Shown piece after piece: positions 17,154-26,646 of a stretch of 64,000 nucleotides of DNA. The DNA is taken from contig JAUUPT010000012.1 of NCBI GenBank assembly GCA_030843315.1, positions 11,756-75,755 on the forward strand, given 5' to 3'. Within the stretch, counting starts at the first letter, position 1. Each line of letters begins with the position of its first letter. The position numbers and the translations under genes are program-made. Origin of the DNA: Bacteroidaceae bacterium. GTDB taxonomy: Bacteria; Bacteroidota; Bacteroidia; Bacteroidales; Bacteroidaceae. A model generated the notes under the pieces. It had not been told where the DNA came from. It saw only the letters and a list, made by a program, of their open reading frames with translations, and ran no database searches.

Positions 17154-17161
17154 TATCTTTG
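17154..17161 (+). promoter_or_regulatory. -7 element for glmS
   Basis: TATCTTTG, a full match to TAnnTTTG, lies 27 bp before the glmS ATG, implying a short leader. Confidence 0.6.
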
Positions 17162-17188
17162 CAGCGCAAAAACAAATACTGATATATT

Positions 17189-19033
17189 ATGTGTGGAATC
17201 GTAGGCTATATAGGTCAAAGAAAAGCCTACCCCATTCTTATCAAAGGTCTGAAGCGGTTGGAGTATCGCGGATACGATAGTGCAGGGGTAGCATTGATCA
17301 GTGACAACCGGCAGTTGAACGTGTATAAAGCGAAAGGTAAGGTTTCTGAACTGGAAACTTTCGTTGCTCAAAAAGATATTTCCGGTAATATTGGTATTGC
17401 ACACACCCGTTGGGCTACGCACGGAGAACCTTGCTCCGCCAATGCCCATCCTCATTATTCCTCTTCCGAACGACTCGCACTTATCCATAACGGCATCATT
17501 GAGAATTACGCCGTCCTTAAAGAAAAACTTCAAGCCAAAGGCTATTCATTTAAAAGCAGTACAGATACCGAGGTATTGGTACAGCTCATTGAGTACATCC
17601 AGTTGACGAATCACCTCGATTTACTGACGGCGGTGCAGCTTGCCTTGCAGGAAGTGATCGGTGCGTATGCCATTGCCATGCTCGACAAGAACAATCCTGA
17701 CGAGATTATAGCGGCACGCAAAAGCAGTCCGCTGGTAGTGGGCATCGGCAAGGATGAATTCTTCCTGGCATCGGACGCTACGCCGATTGTGGAATATACC
17801 GACAAGGTGGTGTACTTGGAAGATGAAGAGATAGCCGTGATACACCGCGGAGAGAAACTGAAGGTGGTGAACCTGAAGAACGTGGAGTGCCCGCACGAAG
17901 TAAAGACGGTGGCGCTCAACCTCGGTCAGTTGGAGAAGGGCGGCTATCCGCACTTTATGTTGAAAGAGATTTTCGAGCAGCCCGATTGCATCCGCGACTG
18001 TATGCGCGGGCGTATCAATATAGAAGGTACCAACGTGGTGCTTTCGGCTGTGATAGATTATAAAGAACGGTTGCTGGCTGCCAAGCGCTTTGTGATTGTA
18101 GCCTGCGGCACGTCCTGGCACGCTGCGCTTATCGGCAAGCATCTGATTGAGAGCTTCTGCCGCATTCCGGTGGAAGTGGAATATGCATCGGAGTTCCGCT
18201 ACCGCGATCCGGTGATAGACAGCAACGATGTAGTGATTGCCATTTCACAGAGCGGTGAGACTGCCGACACATTGGCTGCCGTGGAGCTTGCCAAGAGCCG
18301 TGGAGCATTTATATATGGTATATGCAATGCCATCGGTTCCAGTATTCCGCGCGCCACGCACACGGGTTCTTACATCCACGTGGGACCGGAAATCGGGGTG
18401 GCATCCACCAAAGCCTTCACCGGACAGGTAACGGTGCTCGCCATGCTGGCACTGACGCTTGCCAAAGAGAAAAAGACGATTGACGAGGAACAGTACCTTG
18501 CCGTTGTCAAGGAGTTGGGATGCATTCCCGACAAAATGAAAGAAGTATTGAAACTGAACGACTGCATAGCAGAACTTTCCAAAATATTCACCTATGCGCA
18601 CAACTTCATCTACCTGGGACGCGGTTACAGCTATCCCGTAGCCCTGGAAGGTGCGCTGAAGCTGAAAGAAATCTCGTATATACATGCCGAAGGCTATCCG
18701 GCTGCCGAGATGAAGCACGGGCCTATCGCCCTGGTGGATGCCGAAATGCCGGTAGTCGTTATTGCTACACAGAACGGACTCTATGAGAAAGTGCTGAGTA
18801 ACATCCAGGAAATCAAAGCCCGCAAAGGCAAAGTCATCGCCATCGTTACGAAAGGCGATACGGTTATCAGCCAGGTTGCCGATACTTGTATCGAACTTCC
18901 CGAAACAATGGAATGCCTTGACCCGTTGATAACTACGGTGCCCTTGCAGATGCTTGCTTATCACATTGCCGTGTGCAAAGGTATGGATGTGGACCAACCC
19001 CGTAACCTTGCCAAATCGGTGACTGTGGAGTAG
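17189..19033 (+). CDS. glmS: Glucosamine-6-phosphate synthase (glutamine-fructose-6-P transaminase)
   Basis: The 614-residue enzyme makes glucosamine-6-phosphate from fructose-6-phosphate and glutamine, the entry to cell-wall amino sugars. Met-Cys start (MCGIVGYIG) supplies Cys2 of the class II glutaminase domain (about 1-225). Two SIS sugar-isomerase domains follow (SQSGETADTLAA; GRGYSYPVALEGALKLKEIS) and the C-terminal PRNLAKSVTVE is the family hallmark. No glmS ribozyme fold is seen in the short leader. It opens the plus-strand run glmS, purF-like, carA, carB. Confidence 0.97.
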   Translation: MCGIVGYIGQRKAYPILIKGLKRLEYRGYDSAGVALISDNRQLNVYKAKGKVSELETFVAQKDISGNIGIAHTRWATHGEPCSANAHPHYSSSERLALIHNGIIENYAVLKEKLQAKGYSFKSSTDTEVLVQLIEYIQLTNHLDLLTAVQLALQEVIGAYAIAMLDKNNPDEIIAARKSSPLVVGIGKDEFFLASDATPIVEYTDKVVYLEDEEIAVIHRGEKLKVVNLKNVECPHEVKTVALNLGQLEKGGYPHFMLKEIFEQPDCIRDCMRGRINIEGTNVVLSAVIDYKERLLAAKRFVIVACGTSWHAALIGKHLIESFCRIPVEVEYASEFRYRDPVIDSNDVVIAISQSGETADTLAAVELAKSRGAFIYGICNAIGSSIPRATHTGSYIHVGPEIGVASTKAFTGQVTVLAMLALTLAKEKKTIDEEQYLAVVKELGCIPDKMKEVLKLNDCIAELSKIFTYAHNFIYLGRGYSYPVALEGALKLKEISYIHAEGYPAAEMKHGPIALVDAEMPVVVIATQNGLYEKVLSNIQEIKARKGKVIAIVTKGDTVISQVADTCIELPETMECLDPLITTVPLQMLAYHIAVCKGMDVDQPRNLAKSVTVE

Positions 19034-19038
19034 GGAAA

Positions 19039-19055
19039 AAACAGATGATGCGTTT
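19039..19055 (+). repeat. Single copy of the AAACAGATGATGCGTTT motif
   Basis: This 17-mer after glmS is identical to units 2 and 4 of the 22-bp array at 34,581-34,684, so the motif is dispersed in the genome. Confidence 0.8.
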
Positions 19056-19090
19056 TTATAACTTGTAATTTGTAATTAGTAAATCTATAA

Positions 19091-20974
19091 ATGGAACAAC
19101 TAAAGCATGAATGTGGCGTCGCCATGATACGCCTGCTGAAACCGCTGGAATACTACGAAGAGAAGTACGGCACATGGATGTACGGACTGAACAAGCTCTA
19201 TCTCCTGATGGAGAAACAACACAACCGCGGGCAGGAAGGTGCCGGACTGGCTTGCGTAAAGATGGAAGCCAATCCCGGTGAAGAGTACATGTTTCGTGAA
19301 CGTGCGCTGGGTTCGGGTGCCATCACCGAAATCTTCGGTACGGTGCAGAGCAACTTTAAGGATCTGACAAAGGAACAGCTACACGATGCCGAATACGCAA
19401 AGCGCGTATTGCCTTTTGCCGGCGAAGTCTACATGGGACACCTGCGCTATTCCACTACCGGAAAGTCGGGAATTTCCTATGTGCACCCGTTTCTAAGAAG
19501 AAACAACTGGCGTGCCAAGAACCTTGCCCTTTGCGGCAACTTCAACATGACGAACGTCGACGAAATCTTTGCACGTATCACCGCCATCGGGCAGCATCCG
19601 CGCAAGTATGCCGATACTTACATCATGCTCGAACAGTTGGGGCACCGCCTCGACCGCGAAGTGGAACGCCTTTTTAACCTCGCCGAAGCCGAAGGGCTGA
19701 CGGGGATGGGCGTAACCCATTATATTGAAGACCATATCGACCTTGCCAATATGCTGCGCACTTCGAGCAAGGAGTGGGACGGAGGATACGTGATGTGCGG
19801 ACTGACCGGAAGCGGTGAGACTTTTGCCGTGCGTGACCCCTGGGGCATCCGTACTGCATTCTGGTATCAGGACAGCGAGATAGCCGTGCTTGCCAGCGAA
19901 CGCCCCGTGATACAGACCGCCCTCAATGTACCTGCCGATTCCATCAAGGAGTTGTTGCCGGGACAGGCCATGTTCATCAACAAGGCCGGTAAGGTGCGCA
20001 CGGTGCAAATCAACAAGCCGCGTGAGGTGAGACCCTGTTCTTTCGAACGCATCTACTTCAGCCGTGGCAGCGACGAGGACATCTATAAAGAACGTAAACT
20101 GTTGGGTGAAAAGTTGGTGCCTAACATCCTGAAAGCCATTGATAGCGACATCGACCATACCGTCTTTTCCTTCATTCCCAATACGGCGGAAGTTGCTTTC
20201 TACGGTATGTTGCAGGGACTGGACGAGTATCTCAATGAAGAGAAAGTGCAGCAGATTGCCAACCTGGGACATAAGCCCAGTCACGAAGAGTTGGAGAGCA
20301 TTCTGTCCCGACGGATACGAAGCGAAAAGGTAGCCATCAAGGACATCAAACTGCGCACGTTTATCGCAGAAGGCAACAGCCGCAACGACCTTGCCGCCCA
20401 CGTGTACGACATCACTTACGGCAGCCTGGTACCCGATGTGGACAACCTCGTCATCATAGACGACTCGATTGTGCGCGGTACTACCCTGAAGCAAAGTATT
20501 ATCGGCATCCTGGATCGCCTCAATCCGAAGAAGATAGTCATTGTCTCTTCTTCCCCGCAGGTACGCTACCCCGACTACTACGGCATCGACATGGCGAAGA
20601 TGAGCGAGTTCATTGCCTTCAAAGCCGCCATTGAGTTGCTGAAAGAGCGGGATATGAAGGACGTGATTGCCGCCGCCTACCGCAAATCGAAAGACCAGGT
20701 AGGACTGCCGAAGGAGCAGATGGTGAACTACGTAAAAGATATCTATGCTCCCTTCACCGACGAAGAAATCTCCGCCAAGATGGTGGAATTGCTTACGCCG
20801 AAGGGAACGAAAGCCAAAGTTCAGATTGTCTACCAGCCCCTCGAAGGACTGCACGAAGCCTGTCCCAAGCATTCGGGTGACTGGTACTTCAGCGGAGACT
20901 ATCCCACACCGGGCGGCGTGAAGCTGCTGAATGAGGCGTTTATAGATTATATAGAACAAGTATATCAATTCTAA
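19091..20974 (+). CDS. Amidophosphoribosyltransferase-like protein (long PurF homologue)
   Basis: The 627-residue protein has a class II glutaminase domain whose nucleophile is Cys8 (KHECGVAMIR), so a seven-residue propeptide must be removed. It also has a complete PRPP loop VIIDDSIVRGTTL near residue 455, so it probably makes phosphoribosylamine, the first step of purine synthesis. It is much longer than normal PurF (about 470-500). Extra sequence lies within the glutaminase half and between FSFIPNTAEVAFYG and the PRPP loop, and a C-terminal extension of about 80 residues ends the protein. It may be the organism's PurF or a second, specialised copy. It lies 57 bp after glmS. Confidence 0.8.
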   Translation: MEQLKHECGVAMIRLLKPLEYYEEKYGTWMYGLNKLYLLMEKQHNRGQEGAGLACVKMEANPGEEYMFRERALGSGAITEIFGTVQSNFKDLTKEQLHDAEYAKRVLPFAGEVYMGHLRYSTTGKSGISYVHPFLRRNNWRAKNLALCGNFNMTNVDEIFARITAIGQHPRKYADTYIMLEQLGHRLDREVERLFNLAEAEGLTGMGVTHYIEDHIDLANMLRTSSKEWDGGYVMCGLTGSGETFAVRDPWGIRTAFWYQDSEIAVLASERPVIQTALNVPADSIKELLPGQAMFINKAGKVRTVQINKPREVRPCSFERIYFSRGSDEDIYKERKLLGEKLVPNILKAIDSDIDHTVFSFIPNTAEVAFYGMLQGLDEYLNEEKVQQIANLGHKPSHEELESILSRRIRSEKVAIKDIKLRTFIAEGNSRNDLAAHVYDITYGSLVPDVDNLVIIDDSIVRGTTLKQSIIGILDRLNPKKIVIVSSSPQVRYPDYYGIDMAKMSEFIAFKAAIELLKERDMKDVIAAAYRKSKDQVGLPKEQMVNYVKDIYAPFTDEEISAKMVELLTPKGTKAKVQIVYQPLEGLHEACPKHSGDWYFSGDYPTPGGVKLLNEAFIDYIEQVYQF

Positions 20975-21165
20975 TGGGAATGGAAGAAGAAGATAAGCAG
21001 AATAAGCGGAATAGACCTGGTAGTGGCATTTCATTAGGAGTTCTATTGGGGATTGTTTTTGGCATTATCTGGCATAAATTAGCTTTAGGAATAGGATTAG
21101 GATTGGCTATTGGAGTTGTTATAGAGGAAGTAAGAAAGAAAAAGAATAATCAAGATACAAAGTAA
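20974..21165 (+). CDS. Small glycine-rich membrane protein (63 residues)
   Basis: The ATG overlaps the last base of the preceding stop (TAATG), a sign of translational coupling. A charged N-terminus of about 15 residues is followed by two hydrophobic stretches, ISLGVLLGIVFGIIW and LALGIGLGLAIGVVIE, separated by HK, and a lysine-rich tail. Regular Gly spacing suggests two tightly packed helices. No function is recognised. It is sandwiched between purF-like and carA, 8 bp before carA. An ATG two codons later is an alternative start. Confidence 0.7.
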   Translation: MGMEEEDKQNKRNRPGSGISLGVLLGIVFGIIWHKLALGIGLGLAIGVVIEEVRKKKNNQDTK

Positions 21166-21173
21166 TACTATAA

Positions 21174-22250
21174 ATGAGAAATGTAACTCTTATCCTCGAC
21201 GACGGGAGCCGCTTTCACGGCAAGTCGTTTGGCTATGAAAAGCCGGTTGCGGGAGAGGTGGTCTTCAACACAGCCATGACGGGATATCCCGAGAGCTTGA
21301 CCGACCCTTCGTATGCCGGACAGTTGATGACGCTCACTTATCCGTTGGTGGGCAACTATGGTGTGCCGCCGTTCACCATCGAACCGAACGGACTGGCCAC
21401 GTTCATGGAAAGCGAACGCATCCATGCCGAAGCCATCATCGTAAGTGACTACTCCGAGAACTACAGCCACTGGAACGCTGTGGAAAGCCTGGGCGACTGG
21501 CTGAAGCGCGAACAAGTGCCGGGCATCACGGGCATCGACACTCGCGAACTGACGAAGGTACTGCGCGAACATGGTGTGATGATGGGCAAAATCGTATTCG
21601 ACGACGAGCCGGAGAATGTGCCCGAAGCCGTTTATGCCGGTGTGAACTATGTAGACAGAGTGAGTTGCAAAGAGGTAATCCGCTACAACGAAGGTGCCGG
21701 TAAGAAGAAAGTAGTGCTGGTGGATTGTGGTGTCAAGACCAACATTATCCGCTGCCTGCTGATACGCGACGTAGAAGTAATCCGCGTGCCCTGGGATTAC
21801 GATTACAACGGACTGGAGTTCGACGGCCTGTTCATCTCCAACGGTCCCGGCGACCCCGATACCTGCGATGCTGCCGTGCAGAATATCCGCAAGGCAATGG
21901 CAAACGAGAAACTGCCCATCTTCGGCATCTGCATGGGAAACCAACTGCTGAGCAAAGCCGGAGGAGCAAAGATATACAAACTGAAATACGGCCATCGCAG
22001 CCACAACCAGCCCGTGCGCATGGTGGGCACGGAGCGTTGCTTCATCACCTCACAGAATCATGGTTATGCAGTAGACAACAACACGCTGACCGCAGACTGG
22101 GAGCCGCTCTTCATCAACATGAACGACGGCTCTAACGAGGGTATCAAGCATAAGTGCAATCCCTGGTTCTCGGCACAGTTCCACCCGGAAGCTGCCTCGG
22201 GACCGACGGACACGGAGTTCTTGTTTGACGAGTTTGTGAAACTGCTGTAA
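21174..22250 (+). CDS. carA: Carbamoyl-phosphate synthase small subunit
   Basis: The 358-residue glutaminase subunit releases ammonia from glutamine for carbamoyl phosphate, used in pyrimidine and arginine synthesis. The N-terminal CPSase small-chain domain (VVFNTAMTGYPESLTDPSY) is followed by a class I glutaminase with nucleophile Cys in FGICMGNQ (about residue 253) and the His-Glu pair in AQFHPEA. Length is typical. It is followed by carB after 23 bp. Confidence 0.97.
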   Translation: MRNVTLILDDGSRFHGKSFGYEKPVAGEVVFNTAMTGYPESLTDPSYAGQLMTLTYPLVGNYGVPPFTIEPNGLATFMESERIHAEAIIVSDYSENYSHWNAVESLGDWLKREQVPGITGIDTRELTKVLREHGVMMGKIVFDDEPENVPEAVYAGVNYVDRVSCKEVIRYNEGAGKKKVVLVDCGVKTNIIRCLLIRDVEVIRVPWDYDYNGLEFDGLFISNGPGDPDTCDAAVQNIRKAMANEKLPIFGICMGNQLLSKAGGAKIYKLKYGHRSHNQPVRMVGTERCFITSQNHGYAVDNNTLTADWEPLFINMNDGSNEGIKHKCNPWFSAQFHPEAASGPTDTEFLFDEFVKLL

Positions 22251-22273
22251 TCACCTTATTAAACGTACAACAA

Positions 22274-25200
22274 ATGAAAGAAGACAATATAAAGAAAGTC
22301 CTGCTGCTTGGTTCCGGTGCACTGAAAATCGGGGAAGCGGGAGAGTTTGACTACTCCGGTTCGCAGGCGCTCAAAGCGTTGAAGGAAGAAGGTATCCACA
22401 CCGTCCTCATCAACCCTAACATCGCCACGGTACAGACCTCGGAAGGCGTTGCCGACCAGATTTACTTCCTGCCCGTCACCCCTTACTTCGTGGAGAAGGT
22501 CATCGAGAAGGAACGTCCCGACGGCATCATGCTTGCCTTTGGCGGACAGACGGCGCTGAACTGCGGTGTAGCCCTCTATAAAGACAAGATATTCGAGAAA
22601 TACAATGTCCGGGTGCTCGGTACCCCCGTACAAGCCATTATCGACACCGAAGACCGTGAAATCTTCGTGCAGAAGCTGGACGAGATTGAGGTAAAGACCA
22701 TCCAGAGCGAAGCGGTGGAGAATGCCGCCGATGCCCGCCGTGCTGCAGCCGAGCTGGGTTATCCGGTCATTGTCCGCGCTGCATACGCACTCGGCGGACT
22801 GGGATCGGGTTTCTGCGACAACGAAGAAGAACTGAATGTACTGGTGGAAAAAGCCTTCTCCTTCTCTCCGCAGGTACTCGTAGAAAAGTCCTTGCGCGGA
22901 TGGAAAGAGGTGGAGTACGAGGTAGTGCGCGACCGCTTCGACAACTGTATCACCGTCTGCAACATGGAGAACTTCGACCCGCTGGGCATCCATACGGGAG
23001 AGTCCATCGTCATCGCCCCGTCGCAAACGCTGAGCAACCGCGACTATCATAAACTGCGCGAACTGGCTATCCGCATCATCCGCCACATCGGCATTGTGGG
23101 TGAGTGCAACGTACAGTACGCCTACGACCCCGAGAGCGAGGACTACCGCGTAATCGAGGTAAATGCCCGCTTGAGCCGTTCTTCTGCATTGGCTTCTAAA
23201 GCAACGGGTTATCCGCTGGCCTTCGTAGCTGCAAAACTCGGACTGGGTTACGGTCTGTTCGACTTGAAAAACTCGGTTACTAAGACCACAAGCGCCTTCT
23301 TTGAGCCGGCTTTGGACTATGTAGTCTGCAAGATTCCCCGTTGGGACTTGGGCAAGTTCCACGGCGTGGACAAGGAACTCGGTTCTTCCATGAAGTCCGT
23401 AGGCGAGGTGATGGCAATCGGCCGCACCTTTGAAGAAGCCATTCAGAAAGGATTGAGAATGATAGGCCAGGGCATGCACGGCTTCGTGGAGAACAAGGAG
23501 CTTGTTATCCCCGACATTGACAAAGCCTTGCACGAGCCTACCGACAAGCGCATCTTCGTTATCTCCAAAGCCTTCCGTGCCGGATATACCGTAGACCAGG
23601 TGCACGAACTGACCAAGATCGACCGCTGGTTCCTGGAGAAGCTGATGAACATTATGAATACCGACAAAGAGTTGGAGCAGTGGAGCAAGAACCATAAGCA
23701 GATTGCCGACCTGCCCATCGACCTGCTTCGCAAAGCCAAGGTGCAAGGCTTCTCCGACTTCCAGATAGCCCGTGCCACCGGTTACGAGGGAGACATGGAG
23801 GACGGCATTCTCTTTATACGCAACTACCGCAAGAGCGTAGGCGTAGTGCCGGTAGTGAAACAGATCGACACCCTTGCCGCCGAATACCCCGCGCAAACCA
23901 ACTACTTGTACCTGACGTACAGCGGCATCGCCAATGACGTGAAGTACCTCGGTGACCGCAAATCCATCGTTGTACTCGGTTCCGGTGCCTATCGTATCGG
24001 CTCTTCGGTAGAGTTCGACTGGTGCGGTGTGCAGGCGCTGAACACCATCCGTAAGGAAGGTTACCGCAGTGTCATGATAAATTACAACCCCGAAACCGTA
24101 TCTACGGACTATGATATGTGCGACCGCCTCTACTTTGACGAGCTCACCTTCGAGCGCGTGATGGATATCCTCGAACTGGAGAATCCGCATGGCGTCATCG
24201 TCTCTACCGGTGGTCAGATACCGAACAACCTTGCCATGCGCCTCGACGAACAGAACGTGCCCATCCTCGGCACAAGCGCCAAGAGCATCGACAATGCCGA
24301 AGACCGCGATAAGTTCTCCGCCATGCTCGACCGCATCGGCGTGGATCAGCCCGAATGGAGCGCGCTTACTTCACTGGAAGACATCAATGCTTTCGTTGAT
24401 AAGGTAGGTTTCCCGGTACTGGTTCGCCCGTCGTACGTGCTTTCCGGTGCGGCAATGAACGTTTGCTCCAATCAGGAGGAACTGGAACGTTTCTTGCAGT
24501 TGGCAGCCAATGTTTCGAAGAAGCATCCGGTAGTAGTCAGCCAGTTCATCGAGCACGCCAAAGAGGTGGAGATGGATGCCGTGGCACAGAACGGTGAAAT
24601 CATTGCCTACGCCATCAGCGAACATATCGAGTTTGCCGGTGTGCACTCCGGTGACGCCACTATCCAGTTCCCGCCGCAGAAGCTGTATGTGGAGACCGTA
24701 CGCCGCATCAAGCGCATCAGTCGCGAGATTGCCCGCGAGCTCAATATTTCCGGCCCGTTCAACGTTCAATACTTGGCTCGCGAGAATGACATCAAGGTCA
24801 TTGAATGTAACTTGCGTGCATCGCGTTCATTCCCCTTCGTTAGCAAGGTGTTGAAGATAAACCTCATCGAACTGGCCACGAAGGTAATGCTCGGCATCCC
24901 CGTGCAGAAACTGGACAAGAACCTCTTCGACCTGGACTATGTAGGCATCAAGGCAAGCCAGTTCTCCTTCAACCGTCTGCAAAAGGCAGACCCGGTGCTG
25001 GGAGTGGATATGGCATCTACGGGTGAGGTAGGCTGCATCGGCAGCGACACTTCCTGTGCTATCCTCAAGTCAATGCTTTCTGTGGGTTACCGCATTCCGA
25101 AGAAGAATATCCTGCTTTCTACCGGTACGCCGAAGCAGAAAGTGGATATGCTTGCTGCCGCCCGCATGCTCCAAAAGAAGGGTTACAAGATATTCGCCAC

Positions 25201-25507
25201 CGGTGGTTCCAGCAACTTCCTCACGGAAAATGGTGTGGAGAATACCCGCGTCTACTGGCCCAGCGAGCCCGAAAAGCAGCCGCAGGCACTCGACATGCTG
25301 CATCAGAAGGAGATAGACATGGTAGTGAATATCCCGAAGAACCTCACCGCAGGCGAACTGGATAACGGCTACAAGATACGCCGTGCCGCCATCGACCTCA
25401 ATATCCCGCTGATAACGAATGCCCGCCTGGCAAGTGCATTCATCCAGGCATTCTGTACGATGAGCGTGGACGATATTGCCATCAAGTCGTGGGCGGAATA
25501 TAAGTAA
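22274..25507 (+). CDS. carB: Carbamoyl-phosphate synthase large subunit
   Basis: The 1,077-residue subunit makes carbamoyl phosphate from bicarbonate, two ATP and ammonia channelled from CarA. It shows the expected internal duplication: two ATP-grasp halves each opening with a glycine-rich nucleotide motif (LLLGSGALKIGEAGEFDYSG and VVLGSGAYRIGSSVEFDW), and a C-terminal MGS-like allosteric domain (KGYKIFATGGSSNFL). It ends the plus-strand run and is followed by a strong terminator. Confidence 0.97.
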   Translation: MKEDNIKKVLLLGSGALKIGEAGEFDYSGSQALKALKEEGIHTVLINPNIATVQTSEGVADQIYFLPVTPYFVEKVIEKERPDGIMLAFGGQTALNCGVALYKDKIFEKYNVRVLGTPVQAIIDTEDREIFVQKLDEIEVKTIQSEAVENAADARRAAAELGYPVIVRAAYALGGLGSGFCDNEEELNVLVEKAFSFSPQVLVEKSLRGWKEVEYEVVRDRFDNCITVCNMENFDPLGIHTGESIVIAPSQTLSNRDYHKLRELAIRIIRHIGIVGECNVQYAYDPESEDYRVIEVNARLSRSSALASKATGYPLAFVAAKLGLGYGLFDLKNSVTKTTSAFFEPALDYVVCKIPRWDLGKFHGVDKELGSSMKSVGEVMAIGRTFEEAIQKGLRMIGQGMHGFVENKELVIPDIDKALHEPTDKRIFVISKAFRAGYTVDQVHELTKIDRWFLEKLMNIMNTDKELEQWSKNHKQIADLPIDLLRKAKVQGFSDFQIARATGYEGDMEDGILFIRNYRKSVGVVPVVKQIDTLAAEYPAQTNYLYLTYSGIANDVKYLGDRKSIVVLGSGAYRIGSSVEFDWCGVQALNTIRKEGYRSVMINYNPETVSTDYDMCDRLYFDELTFERVMDILELENPHGVIVSTGGQIPNNLAMRLDEQNVPILGTSAKSIDNAEDRDKFSAMLDRIGVDQPEWSALTSLEDINAFVDKVGFPVLVRPSYVLSGAAMNVCSNQEELERFLQLAANVSKKHPVVVSQFIEHAKEVEMDAVAQNGEIIAYAISEHIEFAGVHSGDATIQFPPQKLYVETVRRIKRISREIARELNISGPFNVQYLARENDIKVIECNLRASRSFPFVSKVLKINLIELATKVMLGIPVQKLDKNLFDLDYVGIKASQFSFNRLQKADPVLGVDMASTGEVGCIGSDTSCAILKSMLSVGYRIPKKNILLSTGTPKQKVDMLAAARMLQKKGYKIFATGGSSNFLTENGVENTRVYWPSEPEKQPQALDMLHQKEIDMVVNIPKNLTAGELDNGYKIRRAAIDLNIPLITNARLASAFIQAFCTMSVDDIAIKSWAEYK

Positions 25508-25523
25508 GACTACTCAGTAAGGC

Positions 25524-25560
25524 AAATGCCACACTTCGCGAGTGCTGAAGTGTGGCATTT
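25524..25560. terminator. Bidirectional terminator carB / araC-type gene
   Basis: A perfect 14-bp stem (AAATGCCACACTTC / GAAGTGTGGCATTT) with a 9-nt loop between the two converging genes. Confidence 0.9.
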
Positions 25561-25578
25561 GTTCTGTTTAGGTGTGGC

Positions 25579-26478
25579 TTATGTTTTCTGATATTCCGCC
25601 GGTGTCATTCCCGTCATCCGCTTGAAGAACTTGGAGAAGAACGACGGGTTAGGGAAGTTCAGTTCATCCGAAATCTGGAACACCAGCAGGTCGCTGTGCT
25701 TTAGCATGACCTTTGCTTCGAGGACAACGGCCTGGTTAATCCATTGCATGATTGTTTGTCCGCTTGTATCACGAATCACCGTACTCAGGTAGTGGGGTGT
25801 CAGGCAGAGTTTGTCGGCATAGAAGCTGATGTTGCGTTCGTGCTTGGCATGCTCGTTCACCAGGGTAATGAAGCGGCGGAACACTTCCTCCTGACGTGAG
25901 AGGCGGGCGGGGAGAGATACCTGTTTCTGGTCCCGGATATACCTTATATCATATAGTAGAGCAGTAACCAGGCTTTGCACCACTTCCCGGCGGAAAGGAG
26001 TGCGGTGCAGGGTTTCCCATAACAACGAGAAGAACACGCCGATGTGCTCCCATTCCTCGGTAGTGAGTGAGAGCAGAATGCCATGCTGTCCACACAGCTC
26101 CGCCAGGACACCATGCTGCATAGCAGGCAGGAAGTCATTCTCGGGAACAATCACTTGAAAATCGTAGTCGGGACTTAGCGCTATCAGTTCTATCAGGGAA
26201 TTGGGTGGAGAGACGATAATCATCTGCTCCCTGACTTCGTGCTCCACGAGGTTAATGGATATGCGTCCCACACCGCGAATGATGCGTATGATACGGCACT
26301 CGCTGGTGCGGTAGGGCTGCCCTGTGCGGAACAACGAGCTTTGCATCTGTACAAAACTGATAACCATGCCGATGCCTCGCTGGATAGAACGGAATTCAGC
26401 ATTCGTGATGAGGTCGGCCCTGTCTCTTAATTCCTGGAATCCAAGGCTCAGAGGTTTATTCTTTTCCATTGCTTTCAT
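25579..26478 (-). CDS. AraC-family transcriptional regulator
   Basis: The 299-residue protein has an N-terminal cupin-like sensing half and a C-terminal AraC DNA-binding domain with two helix-turn-helix units (ISFYADKLCLTPHYLSTVIR and ISDELNFPNPSFFSKFFKR, ending MTGMTPAEYQKT). The effector is unknown. It is divergent from the efflux operon starting with the TolC-like gene, with about 170 bp between starts, so it probably controls that operon. ATG at 26,469 (MEKNK) is an alternative start. Confidence 0.88.
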   Translation of the reverse strand: MKAMEKNKPLSLGFQELRDRADLITNAEFRSIQRGIGMVISFVQMQSSLFRTGQPYRTSECRIIRIIRGVGRISINLVEHEVREQMIIVSPPNSLIELIALSPDYDFQVIVPENDFLPAMQHGVLAELCGQHGILLSLTTEEWEHIGVFFSLLWETLHRTPFRREVVQSLVTALLYDIRYIRDQKQVSLPARLSRQEEVFRRFITLVNEHAKHERNISFYADKLCLTPHYLSTVIRDTSGQTIMQWINQAVVLEAKVMLKHSDLLVFQISDELNFPNPSFFSKFFKRMTGMTPAEYQKT

Positions 26479-26504
26479 TTCTGTTGATGGATATATATCT
26501 GTGG

Positions 26505-26512
26505 CAAAGATA
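26505..26512 (-). promoter_or_regulatory. -7 element for the AraC-family gene
   Basis: CAAAGATA reads TATCTTTG on the minus strand, a full TAnnTTTG match 26 bp before the start. Confidence 0.55.
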
Positions 26513-26608
26513 AGAAAATACGGGGATTTATTGCCTTTTATTGCTGTATATCGAACTAATGGGACATATTGTATGAGTAATGGAAAGTAATCATATATCT
26601 TTATAGTC

Positions 26609-26616
26609 TATCTTTG
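26609..26616 (+). promoter_or_regulatory. -7 element for the efflux operon
   Basis: TATCTTTG implies transcription from about 26,622. This argues against starts at 26,614 or 26,623 and favours ATG 26,647 or 26,653 for the TolC-like gene. Confidence 0.6.
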
Positions 26617-26646
26617 CACCCGATGAAACAAAAACAGAAACAATAT

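Larger units (their letters stand above)
16823..17188. other. AT-rich divergent promoter region gltB / glmS
   Basis: A 366-bp AT-rich gap. It holds a minus-strand -7 element for gltB near 16,880 and a plus-strand one for glmS near 17,157. No small gene or RNA is recognised between them. Confidence 0.6.

Noticed and set aside
16823..17188. glmS ribozyme/riboswitch before glmS
   Set aside because: The predicted leader is under 30 nt and no ribozyme core is seen; this ribozyme is mainly a Firmicutes feature.
19493..21034. Long open frame antisense to the purF-like gene
   Set aside because: Shadow of a well-supported enzyme gene.
22259..24190. Long open frame of about 643 codons antisense to carB
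   Set aside because: carB is unambiguous on the plus strand; the antisense translation has no recognisable domain.
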